Source of the DNA: Taxawa tesnikishii (nom. ined.)
Lineage: Eukaryota > Ascomycota > Dothideomycetes > Dothideales
Assembly: GCA_030247885.1 (NCBI GenBank)
Contig: JAPDRO010000009.1
Location: 682,001-746,000, forward strand
Reading direction: 5' to 3'
DNA length: 64,000 bases
Made by a program: the position numbers and the translations under genes. The notes under the pieces were generated by a model. That model was given only the letters and a program-made list of their open reading frames with translations, searched no databases and was not told the DNA's origin. Below are positions 11,190-21,650 of this stretch, one piece after another. The stretch's first letter is position 1, and each line of letters opens with the position of its first letter.

Positions 11190-11610
11190 TCACTTCCCGA
11201 CCGTGGCGCAACGGAGGTAGTTGTCTATGTGGCGGCAATTGGTACCAATGACCAACCCTACTTCTCCAGCGACGTCTCTCGCGCGAAGAACCCATTGGCC
11301 AATCTGGGACATGAAAGACTCTCCGTGTGAGGGCTCATTCAGCATCTGCTCGGTAGCAGCCTCGTGAGTGCTACGCCGTGATCAGTACATCATCCACCGC
11401 ACGCCGCACCCAAAAATGTACCCACGCGGTTGGAGTGGCCGAAACGGACGAGGTAGAGACTTCAAAGGCATTGACAGGAGACGCGGCTACTGCCGCCGGC
11501 TGGGTAGTGCGGGCTTGGAGGCGGATCGCTGAGGCCCGAGTGATAGGTACGGCGATGACGTTCGCTGAGAGGCAGAGGCCAAGGGTGAGGAGGGAAGTGG
11601 TAAGCTTCAT
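11190..11610 (-). CDS. candidate small secreted protein
   Basis: Exon 1 spans 11610-11426 and exon 2 spans 11370-11190, joined over a 55-base GTGGGT..GCGTAG intron with a plausible ACTGAT branch site. The product is 121 residues. It starts with a textbook signal peptide (MKLTTSLLTLGLCLSANVIA), followed by a Ser/Thr/Ala-rich linker and a C-terminal domain with only two cysteines (GTNCRHIDNYLRC). No family is recognised. The upstream exon alone also reads to a stop at 11371, so the intron is inferred from the better continuation. Its position inside a repeat-bounded, gene-poor segment is typical of fungal effector-like genes, but no function should be assumed. Confidence 0.45.
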
Positions 11611-11868
11611 CTTTGTTGTCGCTATTGTTGTCGGCAGGGTTGTATTGAGAAGAAATCCAAAGAGCTCATGGAGGATTGAGTGGTGGTTATATGTTGCGAC
11701 TTGAAGGTTTTGAGCTTCCTGAGTTCGGTAGGTTATTGCATCCTATGGACGCTATAAAGCTTGAGTATGTGAGCATATCCACATTTTCCCTGCACACAGA
11801 ATCAAGATCCACCACCATTACAAATTGCTGTCAACACTGCCCTTCTCGAGTGGTGAGCGGGAGCAAAT

Positions 11869-11956
11869 AGCTCAAGTGAAGTTTGGGTGAAACTGAAATG
11901 AGGCTTGCATGCAGCTAGGATGAAGCTCAAGTAAGACTTGGCTGAATCTCAAGCGA
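11869..11956. repeat. 11-bp minisatellite array, right arm (inverted)
   Basis: Eight 11-base units with consensus AGCTCAAGTGA, the reverse complement of the left array's motif. The stretch 11868-11893 matches the reverse complement of 9796-9821 at 22 of 26 positions; three of the four differences are G in this copy against A in the other. Confidence 0.8.
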
Positions 11957-12066
11957 TGCACCTATGCCACTGCCGGCAATTGCCCTTTCGAATATCGCTC
12001 TAAAAGAGTAGCAACACGGTTACTCCAAAGTCCAACCCTCATCGCCAACGTTCCGCTGCCAGCCGC

Positions 12067-13543
12067 TCAGTGGCCCGCTGCGGAGAAGCTTTTAACTCTA
12101 CCACGAGTCTCCAACCCGATGTCGGACTTGAGTTCCCCATATGTATACTTGACTAATGCTCTCGAAGGAATCTCTGCGAGCTCAGCCACTTCTTTCGCGG
12201 ATTGCCACATTTTCCGCCGGCTCACTGTGGATGCGCCGCGCGGATCGCCCTGTTTTCGGCCTTGGATCACGCCGTTGATCAAAGTCTCCTGATTTGAACC
12301 GTACGCGAGAGTGCACAAGTTTGATGCGACAAATACCGTGCCCGGCCCGCTGGTACGGCGACTGAAGCTGAATTCGCGCGATGTGGTTCTGACCGTGAAC
12401 GAGTGCCAACCGTAACCATCCCCCATCTATGCATCTCCGCCTGTGTCTCTGCCCTTGCAATTGGTGCCATTCGGCCATCCTCTCCGAAGGCGCGCTGACA
12501 AGCCGAGCGGACGTACTGGCTCTCTGGCACTACCACACTGCCGAGGTATGCATTACCCGGATGTATTAGCAAAGAGGTCGTGCTTGACAGAACGGAAGTA
12601 CACTGTTTCAACGCAAGCTTGTCAGAGCAGGATTTCGACAGTGTTGGTGGTGCGTCTGGTCGAGATGGCTTTCGGCGAACCACGCCCAGTGAAGAGAAGT
12701 AAGAACGACCGTACAATGTGTCTGTACCCGGATTTCCTGTAGCATCCCGCTCGGGAATTGCAAGGTGCTCCTGTACATTAGTGTTGGCAGCGGAGGTAGA
12801 GGGCGTAGTCCATGGCGTTGCGTCTTCCTGTGCGGCCATTGTGAGCTCCATACTCGCATCGCCGCACGGTGCTTCCGAGCAGTACATGTGTAATTTGACC
12901 GTGGCCTTGATCTTGAATGGCTGGTTTGTCCAATCGCGCCGTGATCTTGCTCCTTCGCCGTGCGTGCCTGACGCATCAAATTTTGCGGTTTGCTCATCGG
13001 AGGAAGAGAGCTTTCCATGACCCCTTTGACACCATCCAGTCCCTCCAGGTCGTCCGTGTGCTGCTCCTCCTTGACTCTCCTCCATTCCACTACAGTTTCT
13101 GCCTCGCTGGCTGGCCTGCTATCCTGGCTCTTGTCCTCCTCGCTCTTCCGCGCCAGTATCCTGCATTCATCCAAGAGAAAGCGATTAAAGGCCCTCAATG
13201 CCAGCATCTCAGCATGACAATCGTGGAGTACGTTGCCCGAGAGCGCGCCGCTTGCAACCTTCTGTTTTGTCAGGCACTTCATGCCCGTAGCGAGAGTCGC
13301 ACATCGTAACCGCTTGGCTGGTGGTGCGTCTATCCTGCCCATACAATTAGCCATTGCTCACAATTCGTTGCTGTGCCGAAGCTGGCTGCAGGACTATGTA
13401 CCTTCGTCTTCAATCACTACACCAGCCAGTGGGACCCATTCCCGACGGCCATTCTGCATTGCTCTTGGTTTGCGGTGTTGCGAGAGAGTGGAGAACGCAT
13501 GAAGGACGCAGTCGGCGATCGCGTCGGCTGTGTTGTGCGACAT
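12067..13543 (-). CDS. TAD1: tRNA-specific adenosine deaminase 1 (A37 to inosine)
   Basis: Exon 1 is 13543-13402; a 72-base intron with a CTAAT branch ends at 13330; the rest runs from 13329 to 12067. The family deaminates A37 of tRNA-Ala. The zinc and catalytic motifs are present: HAE in VLHDCHAEMLALRAFNRFLL, PCGDAS in MYCSEAPCGDASMEL, and the family block RKPSRPDAPPTLSKSCSDK. The frame breaks twice, at the GGGG run complementary to 13021-13024 and at the GGGGG run complementary to 12420-12424. Each break equals one missing base and the protein sequence continues in register on the other side (… then WHSFTVRTTSREFSFSRR). Allowing both gives 468 residues. Sequence error is more likely than decay because conserved residues persist after each break. 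Confidence 0.88.
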
Positions 13544-13803
13544 GTCTGAATTGCGGCAGTGAAAAGATGTAACATTGAGACTATGGTTAGGGTCTCAATA
13601 GCGGTTGCAAGCGAGATGGGTGGAATTCATGGAGGCGGTCGTACAGCACAGATAGTATATTCATCAACGCAGCATACGTCTGGCACTGAGTTGATCACGC
13701 GTTTGATAAGGGCACAAGAACGCAAGACGAACTGGCGTAAGGGATATCAGGGCGAGCACACGAATCTGGAGAAAAGCATTCTCCTGGGAGAGCTTGACAC
13801 AAC
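13544..13803. other. short intergenic region upstream of TAD1
   Basis: No gene seen. Holds the TAD1 promoter and leads into the tandem array. Confidence 0.4.
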
Positions 13804-14190
13804 TCGAAGCCGAACGTATTCTTCTACTAGACCAGCCTTCCAGGCGTCAGTCAGGACGGTCAGGCGAGTTTGCTGACTCGAAGCCGAAGGTGTGCTCTCG
13901 CCAGAGAGACCTTCCGGGGTTTAATTAGAATAGCCAGGTGAACTTGCTATTTCGAAGCCGATGTATGCCCTTGCTGCGTGAGCTTCTCGGGCGGCTGGCC
14001 GAACTAACTCGATACCTCGAAGTTAGGGGTGACCAGGTAGAAAGTCCACGATACTGGACTGTCATAGCCTTTGTCGTGCGTGTTTCTAGTTCAGAAGCCG
14101 TTGGTGCGCTCGCCTTTGGTGTTGATGGTACAGTGTTCTGAGTTTGCTTGGACGTTGGCCGGGACGGGTGTGTTTCTGTAAGCCGAACCC
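13804..14190. repeat. degenerate ~74-bp tandem repeat
   Basis: The motif TCGAAGCCGA recurs at 13804, 13878 and 13952, exactly 74 bases apart, then in weaker form at 14017 (TCGAAG), 14091 (TCAGAAGCCG) and about 14179. Flanking bases are also similar between units (for example the GAGTTTGCTGAC and GAACTTGCTATT lead-ins, and the GAG..CTTC..GGG that follow). Units have diverged strongly, so the array is old. Confidence 0.65.
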
Positions 14191-15403
14191 CGGGGTATGC
14201 AACATGTGGGATTGGGAGAGCCAGCTTAGCTGGGCTGTCAAACGTGCCTATAGGACTAGATCTAAACGTTCAGCAAGGCCAAGACAAGTGAACAAAGAGA
14301 ACACCTAAACATGGCAGCTTTCATTCGGTCCATGGGGTAATACTTCTGAGCTAAACTAGCACGCTGCCAAAACCCCTCTCCCCTCTCATGCAAAGTCGTG
14401 AAGCAGATCAGAGCAATCAGCTTATGTCTCAGCCTGAGCCTTTTGAGCACCGCAGCATTCTACCGTCGTCGAGGCGTTCGGCTCCTTACTCGTTCCCTCG
14501 TCGCTAACGTTGAAGTTGCTACCATGGGAAAACCTGCATATCATTGAAGCCTGCTTCCCGGGATCACCTTCTTCGCTGCCCTCCTCTTCTTCTTAGGCAT
14601 TTCCCTTTGCTCGCTAGCTGATGCTTTGCGGACCTTTCCAAACACACTGCGACGGGTCTTTTCTGGCAGGGTGCGAACTTACATTCTCTGCTTGTTCGTC
14701 CACTTCCTGACGTCATCGTCCGAGGCCGCACAAATGGCTTTGTGGAGCACGGAGAACTTTCAAGAGGAGACGAGACAATCCCGTCGCTGCTGGTGCAAAC
14801 AGTCGATGATTGCGCGACTTTCAGAGATAAAGCTATAGAGAGTCAGAGGGCACTGAAGTGCCAAGGGTACAGAAAAAGACTGTCAGATCAAGACGTCGAG
14901 CACGTGAGCGTTTCATGAGTCGGTCAACGAGGGGATGGAGGAGATGGGGGATTCCGATGCAGCCGAGGAACCTGGAGTGGCCGCGCGTTTCTGTGGCCAA
15001 GCCCAAAAGATGGTGGCTGTGTTTGGCGAGAGAAGGGTGTGTGATAGGGAGCGTCCAAGAGCGGAGAGTCTTGGGTTGAGCGGAATCCCTTAGCATGAGT
15101 GGGCGGAAGGTTGGCAAAATTAGCGCCCGACAGATACGCAAGCCGAGCCCTCCTCGCATAACAGCCCGATATAAGGCCGCTTGATGTGCTCCTTCTCTGT
15201 CGTGTATGCCTGCTGGCAAGATGCCTTCCCTCACCCTCTTCCTGATCAGTCAAGTCAGGCGCATGTCTTCCCCGTCAACTTGCTCACGAAGTTGCTCTAG
15301 ATCTCACGAACACACTTCCCGATGAGTACGAAGGAACATGGCGTGATTGTACCTCCTCCCCCACCTCCGCAGAGGTGCATATCAGGCTTGATGGAGGAGT
15401 TTT
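14191..15403. other. intergenic, no supported gene
   Basis: Some minus-strand pieces between 14540 and 14790 read like short basic exons but need an implausibly short intron to join. No conserved family is seen. Confidence 0.35.
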
Positions 15404-15592
15404 CTTGGCCCTTGGCGACCATCCCTAAAGTCGCTTAGCTGTACTTGGCAGCGCAACATCTTGGCCTTGGCAAAACTATCGAAAGTCAACGGATCGATTG
15501 TTAATGGGCAACTGAGAGGACGGCTGAGTCCCTGTGTTCGTGAAGGGCTTGGCCGCTCGACGCCTGGCTTGTCGCTCAGCGGAACCCTTGGC
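15404..15592. promoter_or_regulatory. cluster of PacC-type binding motifs upstream of pacC
   Basis: Eight copies of 5'-GCCARG-3' (all on the minus strand, read as CTTGGC or CCTGGC on plus) lie at 15404, 15411, 15444, 15460, 15466, 15548, 15563 and 15587. The motif is expected about once per kilobase on both strands together. The two at 15444 and 15466 have the preferred T before GCC. Aspergillus PacC binds this hexamer and its own gene is alkaline-induced, so self-regulation is the natural reading. Confidence 0.7.
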
Positions 15593-15875
15593 CGCTGTTG
15601 TCCGGCCTTGTGATTTATGAACGACTTTGTCCCCCGATGCCCAGACTTTTCTTGTCCCTCCATCCTCCTGCACCTTCCGCCAACACAAACGTTTGTTACC
15701 ACCAGACCTTCTTCGTTCGCCTTTGTGTGAGGACCTGTGACAACTGTCCTTACGACGCGTTTTTCTTTCACCGTGTGGCGCATAGCTCTCTGCAGAGCTT
15801 TTGCCAGCCTATCACGGCGGTTTGTTCTGCCGACTACCCCGAATTCCTTAGCCTCTACACGTTCAAGACACGACC

Positions 15876-17972
15876 ATGAGCGAGCAACAAGACCCTGTTC
15901 AGGTCGCGAACGCGGTCCAGCAACAACAGGATGCGGCGTCTGTTCCTGTACCTGCCGCGCCCCAGCAAACGCCTCAGAGCACTACCATCGACTCGTTGAC
16001 TTGTCAGTGGTCTAGCTGCGGCGAGCGCTGCTCTACACCAGAAGCACTTTATGTACGTGAAGTCGTTCGCGCCAAGGCTTTCTTGGCTTCGCTCTCGCGC
16101 TGTACTGATTTCTGTTCAGGACCACGTCTGCGAACGTCATGTCGGTCGCAAGAGCACAAACAATCTCAATCTTACTTGCCAGTGGGGCGCTTGCCGTACG
16201 ACCACTGTCAAGCGCGATCACATCACTTCTCATATCAGAGTTCACGTCCCACTGAAGCCACACAAATGCGACTTCTGCGGTAAGGCCTTCAAGCGCCCTC
16301 AGGATCTGAAGAAGCATGTCAAGACTCACGCCGACGACTCCGTGTTGCTGCGCTCACCTGAACCCAACATGAGGGGCGCCAACGCGCAGCCGAACGGCTA
16401 CCAGCAACCTCCCACCAGCAAGGGTACGTCGTCTTTGTTCTTTTGCATGTTCTATACACCTCGTACTAAATTTCGTGAGCAGCTGGATACTACGGTGGCG
16501 CGCATGACATGGGTTACCCATCCCATCACAGCAATCCTCTTACCGCCGGTAACGGGGGCTACTATAACAACAACAACTCTCAGTACAGCGGCTATGGCCA
16601 GGTCAACTACCCTCAAAGCAACACTCTCTCCGATATTTCGAGCCTTGACACACGCAAGCGTGCCATCGAAGCTCTGAACGACTTTCTCGGCGACGTCAAA
16701 CGCCGTGCGCTCAACCCAGCCAGCTACTATGATGTCGGTCAGCGCCTGCAATCCAACTCTCTGCCGCTCCCGGTAAGCACAGGCTTCGGCTACTCCACCG
16801 GCAACAGCTACAGCAACAGCAACTCTTACGGCGGCGCACACGACAACATCATGGACGCCTTCGGCGGCTCCTCTATGGGCGGTGGCGGTGGCATTCACGG
16901 CCCGCTGAGCCAAAACTACTCTCTCCCTCTCTCCAACGCACGCACAAAGAACGACCTCATCGACATCGACCGCTTCCTCGAGCAACTTTCGCAGACAGTC
17001 TATGAGAGTTCGAACAGCGCTGCCGCTGCAGGTATTCAGCAACCTGGCGCGCACACTCAGTACACCGGCTCCGGTTACGCTGGCATGCACAACCAAAGCT
17101 ACCGGCACAGTGACAGCCCGCCGCAGCTTCAGCACCAAGGCTCATCCATGGCGTCCGGGATCGGCAGTCTCAGTTCCGTGCCAAACTTGAATCACATGAC
17201 TTCCAGCGCCAGTGCAATCGACACCCCTGCGCTTACTCCGTCATCAGTGTCGTCATACGCTTCGTCAAGCCACTCGCCAATGTCTAGCCACTCCCGTACC
17301 AGCATGGGCGGCATTAGCGGCGGTTCAATGTACCCAACTCTGCCTCCAGTAAGCGGAGGATCGGATATCGGCTACCCACCAACCAGCTCTGCGCCACCAT
17401 CCGGTCTTGCCTCTGGCTTCGAGGGCTTCGAAGGTCGCAGGTATAGCGGTGGCCGCTTGCAACGCGAGGCACCCGAGCGTGAGACTTTAGACATGGATGT
17501 TGATGACGATGGTTCCAGAACTCCACGTGCCAGTGAAGTCAAGAAAGAGGCGGCGCGCCCATCTTCATCCTCCCTCGACCCTGCTCTCAGATCCGCTGCG
17601 GACGTTCACAGTCCAGAGACCAGCACGCCGTCCAGCACAGAGGACAAGCAGCAGGAGGCTTGGGTCGAGAACATCCGGGTCATCGAGCAGCTGCGCAAAT
17701 ATATTCAAGGCAGACTGGAGACGAGGCAGTACGAGGACGAGGACGGTCTGCTCCAGCCCGAGGACCAGCAGCAGCCTGAACAGCAACACCAGCACGACCC
17801 TCAACTTCAGGCCGAGTATGCTCTCGAGCGTCAGCTCCGGGAAGCCGCGCATCAGGAGGCTAATGAGCATCGGGTGCACCACGAGCAACCGATGCACCCT
17901 GATCAAAGCGCCGAGGCTGGAGCAGAAAAGCCTGAGGGCATCTCTTACCCGGTCCTCAAGACTGAAGCCTAA
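15876..17972 (+). CDS. pacC: pH-response transcription factor PacC/Rim101
   Basis: Exons 15876-16052, 16120-16423 and 16483-17972 give 656 residues, the usual length. The zinc-finger region (residues about 41-120) holds three C2H2 fingers: [38 protein letters not shown], and [21 protein letters not shown]. The middle is low-complexity Gly/Ser/Asn/Tyr. Near the C-terminus the signalling-protease-box region is clear ([15 protein letters not shown] from about residue 554), followed by an acidic, Gln-rich tail. In known systems alkaline ambient pH triggers PalB-dependent then proteasomal removal of the C-terminal half, leaving a nuclear activator of alkaline genes and repressor of acid genes. Upstream lies a dense cluster of its binding site. 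Confidence 0.97.
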
Positions 17973-18974
17973 GCTTGTAAGGATTTGTTTTGGCGCCACG
18001 GCGTTTCAGGGATTGATCAGTTTCGCCATGATGATTCTCTATACCTCTTATGGCAGTTCCCTCAGGGAAGTGAATTGTTTCGCTGATGGACTTGATGATG
18101 AGACGCACAGGCTCCTGGCGTTGATCAGGTGGATTGCAGTCTGTTTCGTGCTTGCCTACTTGTTAAGGGTTTCGAAGCGGTGGAAATATCCATAGAGAGG
18201 CAATGTCATTTTACTTGCGATATTCATTCCTTGATCAACTTTCTCTGAGCGATGTTGTGTGTGTTCCTGCTACTAGTGACAGGAACGAGCTCGGTCGTTT
18301 CGGTCCTTTCTTGCACATATGCCTCAAGCTTGAGAGGCGGCACCCCAGAATGTCTCCCACACAACTACAACATCCCGGGTTTCTTTTTATTCCATGCACC
18401 GCCTGACGCAGCAACGGGTTCTCGGAGCGATGGGAATCTGCATAGGCGATAGAACCCTTGCTAGCGTACGATAAGCGAAAGTGGTTGCATGCAAGCACGC
18501 GTCATCACTCTCGCTCAGGAACGCGCCTTTCAACGTCCAGCGCGCCGAGGCGATCACTCCAACACCGAATCTCCCAGCCGTATAGACGGACACATTGGTT
18601 CGCTGTAAGTTGTCGCCTTCACTTCCCTGTTCCATCAGTTTCCTTGATGTTTGGATATTTGTACCATTGTCCCTCCCTTCGTCGCGCGCGTGTCGCAGTT
18701 CAGAATCCGGACGGTTTTGAAGCGCGTGGAAACGGCGAGTACTGGATACCAGCCTCGCATTTTGTCTATTCCAAGACCAGGACCAATCTATAGAGCAAAT
18801 GCTGTCAAGGTAGCAGCCGAGTTGTAGCGCATTCATCGCGCAGTAACCTCCGGCTCTACAGTCATAGCTGACGATCCCACTGTGTGATTCGGCGCACTGG
18901 GGTTTCTACACCGCACAGGGAAAGAGGCGGCAGAGTCAAAGCGAAACAACCAAGTTGTCAGCAGGGATCTCAAA
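17973..18974. other. intergenic between pacC and the photolyase gene
   Basis: Holds the pacC 3' untranslated region and the photolyase promoter. No conserved coding sequence on either strand. Confidence 0.4.
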
Positions 18975-20888
18975 ATGCCAGCGGCGCGTGTGATTTACTG
19001 GTTTCGCACCGATCTCCGCCTCCACGACTCTCCCGCTCTGCATGCCGCGCTGGATCTCTCGCCTTCGTGTCTCTATCCGATCTGGACGTGGGACCCTCAT
19101 TACGTCTACAGTGCCCGTGTCGGCGTCAACCGCTGGCAGTTCCTGCTCGACTGCCAAACTGATCTCTCACGCAGCCTCACGGCGCTGAATTCAAAATCCA
19201 AGCTGCTGGTGCTGCGTGAGGCGCCGCAGACGCTCTTCCCTAAACTGTTCAAGGCCTGGAAGATCACGCATCTGGTGTTTGAGAAGGATACGGATTCGTA
19301 CGCCCGCGAGCGAGATGCCGCCGTGATCAAGCTTGCAGAGGAGGCGGGCGTTACGGTGGTCGTGAAGAGCGGACGCACGCTGTGGGATAGCGACGAGCTG
19401 GTAAAGGCGAATGGCGGGAAGCCCACGATGAGTATAACCCAAGTTCAGCGCGCGGGTGCCAAGTTGGGCCCGATCGCGAAGCCGCTGCCCGCACCGAAGA
19501 CGTTGCCGGATCCGGGTGACGTGGAGCTGGGATTCGAGCAGGAGGTGCCGGAGCAGGAACGTGACTTTAACGACGGACAGAGGAGGGGCGAGGAGAGGTC
19601 TTATAGGGGTGGCATCGCGGGCCCGAATGGCGATTTCGGGGTGCCCACGATGAAGGAGTTGGGACTGAAGGAGGCCACGACACCACACCGCGGAGGTGAA
19701 AGCGTGGCGCTCGGCATTCTCGACAGCGTGATCAAGGACGAAACGTACACCGCCACGTTCGAGAAACCCAGGACGGCACCGACGGCCTTTGAGCCGCAAT
19801 CGACGTGTTTCACGTCCGCGCATCTGCACTTCGGCACCCTGTCGTGTCGGCTCTTTTATCATCGCGTGCAGGAGGTCGTGGATAGATACAAAGGCAAGGC
19901 TTCCTCGCCACCCACCTCCTTGACAGGCCAGTTGCTTTTTCGTGACATGTACTTCGGCGCGCAAGCAGCACTCGGCTACGCGTTCGGTCAGACGCACAAC
20001 AACCCTTACTGTCGCTTCGTGCCCTGGCATCTCCCTTCCTCCATCGACCCTTCCACCGGCCTCATCACGGGAGATCACGAGGTCGATGACGCGCAGAAGG
20101 AAGAATGGTTCCAAAGGTGGCGGGAAGGGAAGACGGGATTCCCCTGGATCGACGCGCTCATGCGACAGCTCCGGATCGAAGGCTGGATGCACCACCTAGG
20201 CCGACACGCCGTGGCATGCTTCCTGACCCGCGGCGGGTGCTACATCTCCTGGGAGCGCGGGGCCGAGGTGTTCGAGGAGTGGCTGGTCGACCACGAAGCG
20301 GCGAGCAACATCGGCAACTGGCAGTGGCTGGCCTGCGTCGCGTTCTACGCCCAATTCTACCGCTGCTACAGCCCCATCGCGTTCCCCCAAAAGTGGGACA
20401 AGGAGGGCGAGTTTGTGAGGAGGTTCGTGCCGGAGCTGAAGGACTTGCCTGAGAAGTACATATACGAGCCCTGGAAGGCGCCGGTGCTGGATCAAAAGCG
20501 CGCGGGGGTGCTGGTCAAAGGGAAAGGTGAAGAGGAGGAGGAGGGTGAGTACAAAGTATACCCCAAGCCTATCTTCGATTTCGCGGAGAGGAGAGAGATC
20601 TGCATACAGGGGCTGAAAAAGGCGTACGAGGTGGGCTTTTACGGAAACCACAAGATGGTGCTCAATGGCGAGTGGCAAAGCGCGTTTGAGGACGATGCCG
20701 AGGGGCCCACGGAAGGAAAGAAGGGAGGCCCTGGTGGCACTTTGGGGCACGGAGATGGCGACCGAGGAGATGGTGAGCGGATGACGCCCAGGAAAAGGAA
20801 ACAGGCTGAGGGTGGTGACGAGAAGACCAAGGGACGAAAGAGGCAGAAGGGTCAAGCCACAATTGAAGGCATGTTTGGAAAGAGATGA
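18975..20888 (+). CDS. (6-4) photolyase / animal-type cryptochrome
   Basis: Intronless, 637 residues. The N-terminal antenna domain starts VIYWFRTDLRLHDSPALHAA. The FAD domain carries GWMHHLGRHAVACFL (residues 403-417), including the two histidines used by (6-4) photolyases, and NIGNWQWL. Such enzymes use blue light and FADH- to reverse (6-4) photoproducts in the nucleus; fungal members (PHL1/CryD type) also act in light signalling. It has two insertions relative to short homologues: an acidic/Arg loop around residue 200 and a charged insert around 520. The C-terminal tail is basic (RKRK, GRKRQK), which would serve as a nuclear signal, and ends QATIEGMFGKR, resembling a PCNA-interacting peptide. 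Cryptochrome and repair functions cannot be separated from sequence alone. Confidence 0.93.
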   Translation: MPAARVIYWFRTDLRLHDSPALHAALDLSPSCLYPIWTWDPHYVYSARVGVNRWQFLLDCQTDLSRSLTALNSKSKLLVLREAPQTLFPKLFKAWKITHLVFEKDTDSYARERDAAVIKLAEEAGVTVVVKSGRTLWDSDELVKANGGKPTMSITQVQRAGAKLGPIAKPLPAPKTLPDPGDVELGFEQEVPEQERDFNDGQRRGEERSYRGGIAGPNGDFGVPTMKELGLKEATTPHRGGESVALGILDSVIKDETYTATFEKPRTAPTAFEPQSTCFTSAHLHFGTLSCRLFYHRVQEVVDRYKGKASSPPTSLTGQLLFRDMYFGAQAALGYAFGQTHNNPYCRFVPWHLPSSIDPSTGLITGDHEVDDAQKEEWFQRWREGKTGFPWIDALMRQLRIEGWMHHLGRHAVACFLTRGGCYISWERGAEVFEEWLVDHEAASNIGNWQWLACVAFYAQFYRCYSPIAFPQKWDKEGEFVRRFVPELKDLPEKYIYEPWKAPVLDQKRAGVLVKGKGEEEEEGEYKVYPKPIFDFAERREICIQGLKKAYEVGFYGNHKMVLNGEWQSAFEDDAEGPTEGKKGGPGGTLGHGDGDRGDGERMTPRKRKQAEGGDEKTKGRKRQKGQATIEGMFGKR

Positions 20889-21650
20889 GCAAGAGAGCGT
20901 ACGCTCGAATGATAAATAGGACCAGTCCCATCACTACTCGATCGGTCTCTGGAGTGCAAAACAATGGTCCCGGTACTTGTTTCTTCGGAAGCTCCCCGTT
21001 CACTGTGTGCTTGTTCATGACACATGCCGGAAGGTACACAGGTAGTGAAATTCAATTGCAGTGGCGGGTGAGAGTGAGAGAAGGTTTCTCAAAACGCCAA
21101 ACCTGGGTTTCGACTGGTTCTTAGACTATCACACTGATGGTAGGTTCCAAAACATCAAGCAAGTGAACGTGTTTGTTTGGTGCCCAAGCCAACAAGCACG
21201 TCTCTAGGCAGCAGCTCCAACCTTCAAGGCGCATCCACGGTGATGGCTGCCACTCCTACCGCTTTCCAGAAGAGCGTTCGGATTTCCATGTTCCGTAGTC
21301 GAATGGTTCGGGGTACTGTGCCTTGTTCTAGTTTTCATGCAGTCGCCGTGCTGCTTTGGAGTCGTCATGATTCTTGACATTTGAAACCGGCCGACTCAGA
21401 TAACTCTGTTAGCCGGCAGTAGGTGACAGTGAGAAGACCCATCCCGGACGTTCCTCTGCATCTTCCTATCGCATAGCGACACTGTAGGACGAGCCACAGC
21501 TCCAAGCCAAGGCAGATTCATCATCCCTACCTAGACCGCGCGACTTCTCTCCCTCTCTCTCTCTCTCTCTCTCTCAAGCTGCTCCGTATGCACCAGCATC
21601 CGCAAGCTTTCGCACTCGTAATCTTTCCCCCTCATCCCGGATCCAAACCC
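20889..21650. other. convergent intergenic region with a CT microsatellite
   Basis: No gene seen. A (CT)n run of about 28 bases lies at 21549-21576. Confidence 0.5.
21549..21576. repeat. (CT)n microsatellite
   Basis: Uninterrupted CT dinucleotides after a short CCCTCTC lead-in. Confidence 0.9.

Noticed and set aside
12990-13080. 65-base GTCAAG..GAAAG intron in TAD1
   Set aside because: It would restore the frame but has a weak donor and no branch site; one missing base in the GGGG run is simpler.
14540-14790. Candidate minus-strand exons with a basic KKKRRAAKK tail
   Set aside because: Joining them requires a 36-base intron, too short for fungal splicing, and no start codon or family was found.
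14833-15253. Overlapping minus-strand frames upstream of pacC
   Set aside because: Arg/Leu/Pro-rich with no conserved motif, and no consistent exon structure.
16452-17138. Long minus-strand open frame across pacC
   Set aside because: Mirror of the repetitive Ser/Asn/Gly-coding part of pacC; Val/Ala/Arg-rich with no motifs.
19191-20855. Two long minus-strand frames across the photolyase gene
   Set aside because: Antisense shadows of a GC-rich intronless gene, Leu/Arg-rich and without conserved domains.
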